From JBBQKF01 sp964549475 (GTDB taxonomy: Bacteria > Bacillota > Clostridia > Saccharofermentanales > UBA5734), in NCBI GenBank assembly GCA_964549475.1, contig CAZJXH010000059.1, positions 1 through 16,544 on the forward strand: a stretch of DNA of 16,544 nucleotides, in the 5' to 3' direction. Shown here in pieces: positions 1 through 6,706 of the stretch (positions are counted from its first letter, which is position 1; each line of letters begins with the position of its first letter). A program made the position numbers and the translations under genes. The notes below the pieces were generated by a model, which worked only from the letters and a program-made list of their open reading frames with translations, was not told the origin of the DNA and ran no database searches.

Positions 1-652
1 GAAGTTTCGGGGTATCCATTCTTCTTCCGATCTTGTCCATCTTAATACTATCCTTTTTGAAGAATAAAACGGCAGCAAGTACTATGACCAGGATGATCAA
101 GGAAATCCACATATCATTGTCTTCTAGAAAGCCGCTGTCAGGCTGAGCTTCCATGATGAATGAAATGATTTGAATCAGCGCATTCGCACCGACCGCTGCA
201 TAGAGCTTTTCTGTATTATTAAGGGCGAAAACAAACGGCATCAGGATGCTGATATTCACACAACCCATCGAAATTCCGATGATGACAGCAGCTGCAGTCC
301 GCAGCGATGCAACCGGAACAGCGATAAACGCAGCCATCCCGACAATAACCAGCACAGCTCCGATTCGAACGGTTTTTACAAACCATTCCCGCCGCATGAA
401 AAGGATAAATACAGCAGAGGATGCAAGATTTACCGTATGCATGATATTTCGGAGTTCTATATTGAAAATATGTTCTTTTAGGGGAGATGCCGTCCACCAG
501 GTTGAGAACGCCACCACCCATGCATAGTATATGATCCAGACAAAAATATAGGGCAGGTTTTTTTTGCTCAAGCCCTTCCTGTTGATTACATTGCTGTTCC
601 ATGGAACACTGGTGCTTTTATTTTTTACTGGTTTCACGATGACATGCCTCAT
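1..652 (-). CDS. Multi-pass membrane protein, MFS-like, 3' end outside window
   Basis: An open frame runs from an ATG at 652 to the window edge without a stop (217 residues visible), so the C-terminal part is missing. AGGA lies about 7 nt before the ATG, and an extended -10 promoter lies just upstream. The first ~32 residues are basic and polar. Hydrophobic segments then follow at roughly 33-56, 72-88, 95-115, 117-144, 150-168 and 186-203, so about six membrane spans are visible, separated by short basic loops (for example MRREW near 88). This pattern fits half of a major-facilitator-type transporter, or the membrane half of the MFS-like LuxR regulators. No family-defining motif is visible, and no DNA-binding domain can be checked because the 3' end is absent. 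The gene is transcribed away from copA and shares the upstream region with it. The call as a membrane protein is firm; the family is a guess. Confidence 0.75.
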   Translation of the reverse strand, partial: MRHVIVKPVKNKSTSVPWNSNVINRKGLSKKNLPYIFVWIIYYAWVVAFSTWWTASPLKEHIFNIELRNIMHTVNLASSAVFILFMRREWFVKTVRIGAVLVIVGMAAFIAVPVASLRTAAAVIIGISMGCVNISILMPFVFALNNTEKLYAAVGANALIQIISFIMEAQPDSGFLEDNDMWISLIILVIVLAAVLFFKKDSIKMDKIGRRMDTPKL

Positions 653-677
653 AATAAATTCCTAAACAGACGCGATT

Positions 678-706
678 ATTATACCACTTTACAAATGTCC
701 GCACAA
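678..706 (-). promoter_or_regulatory. Extended -10 promoter of the membrane protein gene
   Basis: Read on the minus strand, a perfect TATAAT (positions 683-678) is preceded by TGG, giving a TGn extended -10. A weak -35 (TTGTGC, 706-701) lies 17 nt upstream of it. Transcription would start about 20 nt before the ATG at 652, leaving a short leader that holds the AGGA ribosome binding site. Confidence 0.6.
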
Positions 707-850
707 CCAGCTCAAAAAGTGCAGTCAGACCTTAAAAATCGCAATATAAAATGTCCATCTTTGTTAAAACATCAGCCTGGAAGTTCTTCTCAGGTAAAAG
801 TATCTTGAACATGACAAAACAGGGGGAATTTTAAAAGACAAAACATGGGC

Positions 851-920
851 GAAATATGGGGACGGTTCTTATGTTGCATTTTATCTCGTTTATGCAACAT
901 AAGAACCGTCCCCATATTTC
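851..920. repeat. Long perfect inverted repeat, REP/MITE-like hairpin
   Basis: The left arm 851-879 and right arm 892-920 are exact reverse complements over 29 bp, with a 12-nt T-rich loop (880-891). The core of the arm reads GGGGACGGTTCTTATGTTGC. A stem this long, in an intergenic region and without a T-tract after it, is not an ordinary terminator. It resembles palindromic intergenic repeats (REP-like units mobilised by Y1/RAYT transposases, or MITEs). From memory, GGGGACGGTTCT-type palindromes recur in Bacillota genomes, but no second full copy is in this window, so the mobile-element interpretation is inference. Confidence 0.75.
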
Positions 921-927
921 ATTTCAC

Positions 928-971
928 GCTCATGTTCCGTTCATGTTCCGTTCATGTTCCGCTCATGTTCC
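928..971. repeat. Four tandem 11-bp repeats
   Basis: Four adjacent units of the form GYTCATGTTCC (928-938, 939-949, 950-960, 961-971) differ only at the second base (C, T, T, C). They begin 7 nt after the end of the large hairpin. The function is unknown. They may be part of the same mobile repeat unit, a slippage product, or direct-repeat binding sites upstream of copA. Confidence 0.85.
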
Positions 972-1079
972 ATCAGGCAAAGCAGGAAGAAGAATAAAGA
1001 TATACTGGAATATAGGTAACATGGGAATCCGCATTCTCTAGAAACTTCCTGTAAAATTGATTAAAAAGGGAATGAATAC

Positions 1080-1089
1080 CACAGCTGTG
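1080..1089. promoter_or_regulatory. Possible cop-box operator upstream of copA
   Basis: CACAGCTGTG is a perfect 10-bp palindrome containing ACA-N2-TGT, the core of the CopY cop box (KACANNTGTA in Firmicutes). It lies about 67 nt before the copA ATG and immediately before a TTGACA hexamer (1091-1096). No good -10 is found at normal spacing, and no copY, csoR or copZ gene is in the window, so this rests on motif match and position alone. Confidence 0.3.
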
Positions 1090-1156
1090 CTTGACAGAGT
1101 TTGACAAACACCGCGGAGCGGCAGTCTCCAAATAAAAGAATGGATGGGAATCGTCA

Positions 1157-3625
1157 ATGAAACAAAAACAGACACTGAATATAACTGGCATGACTTGTGC
1201 CGCATGCGCCCAGCGCATTGAAAAAGCGGTTGCAAAAGTCGACGGGGTGACAAACGCCTTTGTCAATCTGGCCACCGAAAAATTATCGGTGGAATACGAA
1301 AGCGAAAAGGCTTCCCCCGCCTTATTGAAAGAAACCGTCGAAAAAGCCGGATACGGCGTATTGGAAGAGTCCTCGAACAGCACCGTCTCCCTTCCGATCA
1401 GCGGGATGACCTGCGCCTCCTGTGCACAGGCCATCGAAAGGACCGTTGGGAAACTCGATGGAGTCGCCCGTGTCTCGGTCAACCTTGCGACAGAAAAAGC
1501 AACAGTTGAATACAATCCACAAAAGATCCAGCTTTCCGGAATCAGACAGAGCATCGTAAAAATCGGTTACAAAGTCCTGGATGCCGAAAAAGCCAATATC
1601 GTAGACAAGGACAAATTACGGAAAGAAAAGGAGATCAAAACGCTATGGAGAAAATTCCGGATCTCGGCGCTCTTTTCCGTTCCGCTTCTCTATCTTGCCA
1701 TGGGTTCGATGGTATCCTGGCTTCATTTTCCGATTCCGTCGTTTCTGAACATGATGGATCATCCGCTGACTTACTCCATCGTACAGATTTGTTTGACTAT
1801 TCCAGTAATCATTGTAGGATATCGATTCTACACCGTGGGATTCAAAGCGCTGATCCAGAGAAGTCCGAACATGGATTCCCTGATTGCGATGGGAACGTCG
1901 GCGGCGGTTCTTTACAGTCTGTATTCCGTCGCTCAGATCCTCGCCGGCAGCCATGATGCAGTCGAACATCTTTATTTTGAGACAGCCGGCGTGATCATCA
2001 CGCTGATTCTGCTCGGCAAATCCCTTGAAGCCGTATCAAAAGGCAAAACATCGGAAGCCATCAAGAAGCTGATGGGTCTTGCGCCCAAAACCGCGATACT
2101 CATCCGGGAAGGCAGTGAAGTTGAAATCCCCATCGATGAAGTCGAAATCGGTGATATCATTCTTGTCAAACCCGGTGGAAAAATCCCGGTGGACGGAGTC
2201 GTGACCGAGGGACAGACCGCCATCGACGAGTCCATGCTGACAGGCGAGAGCATGCCGGTCGATAAGACTGCCGGTGACAAGGTCTATGCCGCCAGCATCA
2301 ATAAAAACGGCTCGGTCCGCTTCAAAACAACAAAAATCGGCGGAGATACGGCACTGGCGCAAATTATCAGGCTGGTCGAAGATGCGCAGGGTTCCAAAGC
2401 GCCCATTGCGCAGCTTGCCGATATCGTATCCGGATATTTTGTTCCGATCGTTTTCGCCATCGCGCTTCTCTCTTCGCTGGCATGGGCGATCAGCGGCCAA
2501 TCCGCGGTGTTCTCCCTCACCATTTTCATTTCTGTCCTTGTCATCGCCTGCCCCTGCGCACTGGGACTGGCTACTCCCACCGCCATCATGGTCGGGACGG
2601 GCAAAGGAGCGGAAAACGGAATTCTGATCAAAAGCGGCGGTGCGCTTGAAACCACCCATAAAATCAACACCATCATCTTTGACAAGACCGGAACCATCAC
2701 CGAAGGCAAGCCTGAAATGACTGATATTGTTCCGGTGCCCGGAATGGACAGAAACCGGCTTCTTCAAATCGCCGCGTCCGCCGAAAAAGGATCGGAACAC
2801 CCCCTTGGCGAAGCGATTGTAAGAGGTGCGGAAAAAGAAAATCTCGCCTTGCTGAAAACAGACCGTTTCAATGCCATCACCGGCCTTGGCATCGAAGTGG
2901 AAATCGATGGAGTCCGGATCCTTCTCGGCAACGAAAAACTGATGGCAGAAAGAAGCATCCCGCTCGAATCCCTGGGAAAAGAGGCGGATGTCTTTGCTTC
3001 CGAAGGAAAGACACCGATGTTCATCGCTCAAAACAACCGGCTTGCAGGGGTCATCGCCGTGGCGGATGTCGTGAAGGCAAGCAGCGCCAAAGCCATCGCC
3101 AGGCTGCAGTCCATGGGCATTGAAACCGTCATGATCACCGGAGACAACAGCAAAACCGCGCAGGCAATCGCAAAACAGGTCGGCATCACACGTGTCCTGT
3201 CCGAAGTGCTGCCGCAGGACAAATCCAATGAAGTGAAGAAACTGCAGGCGGAAGGCCGTCTCGTCGCGATGGTCGGAGACGGAATCAACGACGCGCCTGC
3301 TTTGGTACAGGCGGATATCGGCATCGCCATCGGCTCCGGCACGGATGTCGCGATGGAATCCGCGGATATCGTCCTGATGAAAAGCGACCTGATGGACGTT
3401 GCCACAGCCATCCAGCTCAGTAAAAGCACCATCCGGAACATCAGGCAGAACCTGTTCTGGGCGTTCGGCTATAATGTCGCGGGCATTCCGATCGCAGCGG
3501 GGCTTCTCCATTTGTTCGGCGGGCCTTTGTTGAATCCGATCATCGCAGCGGCCGCGATGTCACTGAGTTCGGTATCCGTCCTGACCAATGCCCTGCGCCT
3601 CAAATCCTTCAAGCCCTATAAATAG
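1157..3625 (+). CDS. copA: Copper-exporting P1B-1-type ATPase CopA
   Basis: This is an inner-membrane ATPase that pumps Cu(I) out of the cytoplasm. At 822 residues it is full length for a two-HMA CopA. Two N-terminal heavy-metal-binding domains carry MTCAAC (Cys14, Cys17) and MTCASC (Cys86, Cys89). The actuator-domain TGES motif is at 362-365, the transmembrane metal-site CPC at 465-467, and the phosphorylated Asp in DKTGT at 509. The SEHPLG motif of the nucleotide-binding domain follows, then GDGIND at 707-712. The last two membrane helices carry Tyr-Asn (FGYN) and MSLSS, the residues that mark Cu(I) pumps of the P1B-1 class. The ATG is preceded by GGATGGGA at suitable spacing. The gene stands alone: no chaperone CopZ or repressor is next to it in the window. 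The downstream gene converges on it. Family and substrate are well supported by motifs; silver export is also likely for this class. Confidence 0.97.
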   Translation: MKQKQTLNITGMTCAACAQRIEKAVAKVDGVTNAFVNLATEKLSVEYESEKASPALLKETVEKAGYGVLEESSNSTVSLPISGMTCASCAQAIERTVGKLDGVARVSVNLATEKATVEYNPQKIQLSGIRQSIVKIGYKVLDAEKANIVDKDKLRKEKEIKTLWRKFRISALFSVPLLYLAMGSMVSWLHFPIPSFLNMMDHPLTYSIVQICLTIPVIIVGYRFYTVGFKALIQRSPNMDSLIAMGTSAAVLYSLYSVAQILAGSHDAVEHLYFETAGVIITLILLGKSLEAVSKGKTSEAIKKLMGLAPKTAILIREGSEVEIPIDEVEIGDIILVKPGGKIPVDGVVTEGQTAIDESMLTGESMPVDKTAGDKVYAASINKNGSVRFKTTKIGGDTALAQIIRLVEDAQGSKAPIAQLADIVSGYFVPIVFAIALLSSLAWAISGQSAVFSLTIFISVLVIACPCALGLATPTAIMVGTGKGAENGILIKSGGALETTHKINTIIFDKTGTITEGKPEMTDIVPVPGMDRNRLLQIAASAEKGSEHPLGEAIVRGAEKENLALLKTDRFNAITGLGIEVEIDGVRILLGNEKLMAERSIPLESLGKEADVFASEGKTPMFIAQNNRLAGVIAVADVVKASSAKAIARLQSMGIETVMITGDNSKTAQAIAKQVGITRVLSEVLPQDKSNEVKKLQAEGRLVAMVGDGINDAPALVQADIGIAIGSGTDVAMESADIVLMKSDLMDVATAIQLSKSTIRNIRQNLFWAFGYNVAGIPIAAGLLHLFGGPLLNPIIAAAAMSLSSVSVLTNALRLKSFKPYK

Positions 3626-3628
3626 TCG

Positions 3629-3681
3629 AATTGCCGATTATCCAGAGCAAAATCCCCGAGACACCGGCAATTGTATTTTTT
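3629..3681 (+). terminator. Possible terminator after copA
   Basis: An 8-bp stem (AATTGCCG, 3629-3636, paired with CGGCAATT, 3665-3672) encloses a long 28-nt loop and is followed by GTATTTTTT. It sits right after the copA stop and before the convergent regulator gene. The long loop makes it a weak rho-independent terminator. Confidence 0.35.
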
Positions 3682-3693
3682 AGTATAGCCAAT

Positions 3694-4371
3694 TTATGTT
3701 GCGAATTTATATCCAAAGCCCCAAACGGTGATGATGCAGTTGTGGCAGGGCTTGATGCTCTCGCGAAGGGTTTTGATATGGGTATCGACCGTCCGGTCCG
3801 AACCGAAAAAATCCCGTCCCCATACTTCATTCAGGAGGTTCTCTCTCGAAAACGCTTTGTTTGGATTTTGTATCAGGAACAGAAGAAGTTCATATTCTTT
3901 CGGAGCCAGTTGAATTACTCTGTCGTTGATGGATACCGTACGCGATAATGTGTCGATATGGATTCCATTGCAAAACACCGTATGAGTCGGAATGTTCTTC
4001 AGTCCGTTTGTCCGGCGTAGAAACACCTTGATCCTTGCCATCAGTTCCTCACAAGAAAAGGGTTTGATGATAAAATCATCGATACCGAGCTCATAAAAAG
4101 ACAGTTTTTCGTTTTCGTCACAAGGAGAGCTTGTGATCAGAATCGGAACATCCGATACTTTCCGAATCTGGGTGCATACAAGCCGCGCCTCAAGCTCCGG
4201 AACCGCTGCATCCAGGAGAATCAGATTATAATCATTTCGTCGAAATAGCTTGATTGCAGCAATTCCATCCGCCGCCTCGTCGACAAAATAGCCTTTGGAA
4301 AGGATAAATTCCTTCACGGAGTTCCGAAACACAATATCAAAATCAACAAGCAGCAGTCTGACATTATCCAT
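3694..4371 (-). CDS. OmpR/PhoB-family response regulator (orphan, atypical acidic pocket)
   Basis: This is a two-domain transcriptional regulator of about 225 residues. The N-terminal receiver domain (about 1-115) has the phospho-acceptor Asp54 in LILLDAAVP, Thr80 in the ILITSS strand and Lys103-Pro104 (IIKPF). The C-terminal winged-helix domain (about 130-225) has the usual PKEYELL, RENLLNEVWG, RTVDTHIKTLR and GFGYKF segments. I chose the ATG at 4371 because GGAGG (4384-4380) lies 8 nt before it. The upstream ATG at 4386 overlaps that ribosome binding site and would add only MEDEC. The acidic pocket reads VDFD where VDD(D/E) is expected, so one Mg2+-binding Asp is replaced by Phe11. No histidine kinase gene is adjacent. 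It lies between copA (convergent) and the hydrogenase operon (same strand, upstream), but a probable terminator separates it from hydA. Its targets cannot be told from the sequence. Confidence 0.92.
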   Translation of the reverse strand: MDNVRLLLVDFDIVFRNSVKEFILSKGYFVDEAADGIAAIKLFRRNDYNLILLDAAVPELEARLVCTQIRKVSDVPILITSSPCDENEKLSFYELGIDDFIIKPFSCEELMARIKVFLRRTNGLKNIPTHTVFCNGIHIDTLSRTVSINDRVIQLAPKEYELLLFLIQNPNKAFSRENLLNEVWGRDFFGSDRTVDTHIKTLRESIKPCHNCIITVWGFGYKFAT

Positions 4372-4384
4372 GCATTCATCCTCC

Positions 4385-4549
4385 ATGGTCGAAGAAAGTG
4401 TAACAAGCGAATGCCTTGTAATCTCTAAAAAATATATATCCGACGAGGAAAATTTTTATAGGACAAGGCGTCGGATAATTGACACCAACGCAGCCATACT
4501 GGAATTTAACCGGCGGTATCATATGGAATTAGAGTTAACAAAGTACTAG
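4385..4549 (+). CDS. Small hypothetical ORF (54 aa), doubtful
   Basis: The frame begins at an ATG inside the leader of the divergent response regulator and ends at TAG 4547-4549. The product would be charged, with a basic stretch FYRTRRR and a plausible amphipathic tail (ILEFNRRYHMELELTKY), so it reads more like protein than most random frames. No Shine-Dalgarno sequence precedes the ATG, it overlaps the ribosome binding site region of the opposite gene, and I recognise no family. Treat as a possible small protein only. Confidence 0.2.
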   Translation: MVEESVTSECLVISKKYISDEENFYRTRRRIIDTNAAILEFNRRYHMELELTKY

Positions 4550-4575
4550 GCAACATTCCTATTATACAATAACAT

Positions 4576-4604
4576 TTGACACTTTAAAAGCCGAATGCCA
4601 TAAA
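4576..4604 (+). promoter_or_regulatory. Promoter-like pair facing the 4615-4654 hairpin
   Basis: A perfect TTGACA (4576-4581) is followed after 17 nt by CATAAA (4599-4604), a four-of-six match to TATAAT. Transcription would run rightward into the hairpin and then antisense into the 3' end of hydA. It could drive a short RNA, or be chance in an AT-rich gap. Confidence 0.2.
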
Positions 4605-4614
4605 GAAACAGACA

Positions 4615-4654
4615 CAGAACCGTCAAACAGGAGATATGCCATTTGACGGTTCTG
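4615..4654 (-). terminator. Hairpin after hydA, probable operon terminator
   Basis: CAGAACCGTCAAA (4615-4627) is the exact reverse complement of TTTGACGGTTCTG (4642-4654), a 13-bp stem with a 14-nt loop, 23 nt beyond the hydA stop. On the minus strand the stem is followed by a moderately T-rich run (TGTCTGTTTCTTT), fitting a rho-independent terminator of the hyd operon. The arm shares AGAACCGTC with the large hairpin at 851-920, so a REP-like origin is an alternative. Confidence 0.5.
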
Positions 4655-4677
4655 CAAACCCATAGAATTAAAATATT

Positions 4678-6699
4678 CTATTTTCGCTTGCTTGTATAAT
4701 CAGCAATAACCTGTTTGAATATTTCCACGGTTTCAAGCGTATCATCCAGTTCCCCTTTGAGTTTTCGGTTTTCGGCTTCCAGCGCCAGAATTTTCTCGGA
4801 TTCCAATTCTTCTCTTGCTTTGCGCGTCGGAGCCTGTCCTGCGGATCCGACCTTCTGTATCGGGCTGGCCGGCGAGGCTGCTTTTTTTAATGGTTTCGGC
4901 ATATCAACCACAAACCGTTCGCTGGTAAGCTCGTTATATTCCCCGCGTTTTACGTAATGTGTGTGCAGCAGTTCATGGGATAAATGACTGCCCGGATATT
5001 CAAGAAATTCTTTGTAAATCGAATCAACATAGGGGTTCTCGTGGGATTTCCGAAGCACTTTGCCCTCGTCTTCCCTGTAGATTCCCTGGAGCCGCTTCAT
5101 CCGGACATCCGGATCGCTCGATCTCGGCTGTCCGCCTCCGGTGATGCATCCGCCGGGGCATCCCATCACTTCAATGAAATGATAGGGGGAATTGCCTTTG
5201 GCAATCTGCTCCATTAGCTGGTTCGCACCCTTTAATCCGCTTGTCACCGCAACTTTGATCGTGACTCCATCAAACAGTTTATAGGCTTCCACTGGATTTT
5301 CAATTTTGATCTCTGCTTCCTTCACGCGTTCAAGACCTACAATCGGGGTGACGTGCAATCCCTCGAATGGCAGTTCCCGCCCGGTCACCAGTTCGTATAC
5401 CGTACGCAGGGCGGCTTCCATGACGCCGCCGGTGACACCGAAGATATCGGCGGCTCCGGTGGACATTCCCAGAGGATTGTCGAATTCCTCCTCCGGAAGT
5501 CCGCGGAAATCAATGCCCGCCTCTTTGATCATGCATGCGAGCTCTCTTGTTGTAAGAACCGCATCGACATTGGGTTCTCCGTCATTTTTCATTTCATTGC
5601 GGGTGATCTCGAACTTCTTGGATGTACATGGCATAACCGAAACAACATAGATATCTTTTGGTGCGACATGGATCTTTCCGGCATAATAGGATTTTGCCAG
5701 AGCCCCCAGCATGGTATGGGGGGATTTGCAGGTCGAGAGATGATCCAGCTTCTTCGGATAGGTATGCTCGATGTATTTGATCCATCCGGGACTGCAGCTT
5801 GTGATCATCGGCAGCACCGCGCCATGTCCGGATACCGCGCTGACAAGTCGCTGCAGGAGTTCCGTCCCTTCTTCCATGATCGTAAGGTCTGCCGTGAAGT
5901 TGGTGTCGAACACATCGTCAAAGCCAATCGTATGCAGCGCCGCCGCTAATTTCCCGGTAACCTGTGTGCCCGGTTCGTATCCGAATTCCTCTCCAAGAGC
6001 AACGCGGATCGCGGGAGCCACCTGGACGATGACCCGTTTGTTTTTGTCATTGATCGCACTCCAGACTTTCTGGATCGAATCCGTTTCTTTCAAGGCGCCA
6101 ACCGGACAGACAACCGTGCATTGCCCGCAAAAAACGCAGTTGACCGCGCCTAGCTGCAGTTCCATCGCAGGTCCGATCACGGTCTTGAATCCCCGGTTCT
6201 GTGCATTCAGCACCCCGACACCCTGGATTTCATTGCAGGCGGTGACGCATCTTCTGCATAAAATACACTTTGACATATCGCGGGTGATGGAAACCGAAAC
6301 ATCCAGCTTGTGATCGGAATGGGCGCCTTCAAACCGGGTCTCTTCGATCCCAAGGGTTTTCCCGAGTTCCTGAAGCTCACAGCTCTGATTGCGCTTGCAG
6401 CTGAGGCATTCTTTTGAATGATCCGATAACAGCAGTTCATAAAGAACCTTGCGGGCTTTACGGACTTTATCCGAATTGGTATTGACCTCCATCCCCTCTG
6501 TGACGACTGTCATACAGGAAGCCTGCAGGGTCTTGGCGCCTTTCACTTCCACCACACAGATCCGGCAGGAGCCGAATTGATGAATCTTTTCGAGATAGCA
6601 CAGGTTCGGAATGCTGATATTATTCGCTTTTGCGGCTTCCATGATGGTAGTGCCTTTTGGAACGGCAACTCGTTTCCCATTGATTGTTAGATTAATCAT
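4678..6699 (-). CDS. hydA: [FeFe]-hydrogenase catalytic subunit HydA (NAD(P)-linked, trimeric type)
   Basis: This is the catalytic subunit of a soluble multimeric [FeFe] hydrogenase, evolving or oxidising H2 in the cytoplasm. In order it has a plant-type [2Fe-2S] domain (Cys34, 45, 48, 62), a His-Cys3 [4Fe-4S] site (His94, Cys98, 101, 107) and two [4Fe-4S] ferredoxin sites (CILCRRC at 145-151 with Cys155; CVFCGQC at 188-194 with Cys198). The H-cluster domain follows. Its motifs are L1 TSCSPGW (300-306), L2 MPCTSKKFE (Cys358) and L3 MGCPGGCITGGGQP (Cys514, Cys518). The usual L1 is TSCCPGW, so residue 303 is Ser where CpI has its cluster ligand Cys300; an extra Cys324 lies in LSTCKSP. After about residue 580 an Ala/Pro/Ser-rich linker leads to a charged coiled-coil-like tail (about 620-673), not seen in the classic ~580-residue enzymes. 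The ATG lies 7 nt after the hydB stop, so the two are translationally coupled. It is the last gene of the operon. Confidence 0.96.
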   Translation of the reverse strand: MINLTINGKRVAVPKGTTIMEAAKANNISIPNLCYLEKIHQFGSCRICVVEVKGAKTLQASCMTVVTEGMEVNTNSDKVRKARKVLYELLLSDHSKECLSCKRNQSCELQELGKTLGIEETRFEGAHSDHKLDVSVSITRDMSKCILCRRCVTACNEIQGVGVLNAQNRGFKTVIGPAMELQLGAVNCVFCGQCTVVCPVGALKETDSIQKVWSAINDKNKRVIVQVAPAIRVALGEEFGYEPGTQVTGKLAAALHTIGFDDVFDTNFTADLTIMEEGTELLQRLVSAVSGHGAVLPMITSCSPGWIKYIEHTYPKKLDHLSTCKSPHTMLGALAKSYYAGKIHVAPKDIYVVSVMPCTSKKFEITRNEMKNDGEPNVDAVLTTRELACMIKEAGIDFRGLPEEEFDNPLGMSTGAADIFGVTGGVMEAALRTVYELVTGRELPFEGLHVTPIVGLERVKEAEIKIENPVEAYKLFDGVTIKVAVTSGLKGANQLMEQIAKGNSPYHFIEVMGCPGGCITGGGQPRSSDPDVRMKRLQGIYREDEGKVLRKSHENPYVDSIYKEFLEYPGSHLSHELLHTHYVKRGEYNELTSERFVVDMPKPLKKAASPASPIQKVGSAGQAPTRKAREELESEKILALEAENRKLKGELDDTLETVEIFKQVIADYTSKRK

Positions 6700-6706
6700 A
6701 TCCTTC

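Larger units (their letters stand above)
653..1156. other. Intergenic region between divergent genes (membrane protein / copA)
   Basis: This 504-nt stretch holds the minus-strand promoter at its left end, a long perfect hairpin (851-920), a short tandem repeat (928-971) and a cop-box-like palindrome (1080-1089). No credible protein gene is seen. The open frame across the hairpin (856-1041) has no ribosome binding site and simply reads through the repeats. The part between 710 and 850 is AT-rich and shows nothing I recognise. Confidence 0.6.
4372..4677. other. Intergenic region between hydA and the response regulator
   Basis: The 306-nt gap contains a weak small open frame on the plus strand (4385-4549), a plus-strand promoter-like pair (4576-4604) and a 13-bp-stem hairpin (4615-4654). 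The hairpin probably ends hydA transcription. A promoter for the response regulator must lie here but I cannot place it with confidence. Confidence 0.5.

Noticed and set aside
421..490. Apparent frameshift in the membrane protein gene near 481
   Set aside because: Base-by-base reading shows four C residues in the coding strand there, and the frame is continuous from 652 to the window edge.
928..971. CRISPR array
   Set aside because: The repeat units are only 11 bp and directly adjacent with no spacers.
856..1041. 61-codon plus-strand frame over the hairpin and tandem repeats
   Set aside because: It has no ribosome binding site and its sequence is just a translation of the palindrome and 11-bp repeats.
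1091..1106. Two TTGACA hexamers (1091 and 1101) as the copA promoter
   Set aside because: No TATAAT-like hexamer is present 15-19 nt downstream of either, so I do not call a promoter.
2036..3511. Long minus-strand open frame (491 codons) across copA
   Set aside because: It lies antisense inside copA, whose motifs are all intact. The product is rich in Asp, Gly, Arg and Phe with no recognisable domain, as expected of a shadow frame in a moderately GC-rich gene.
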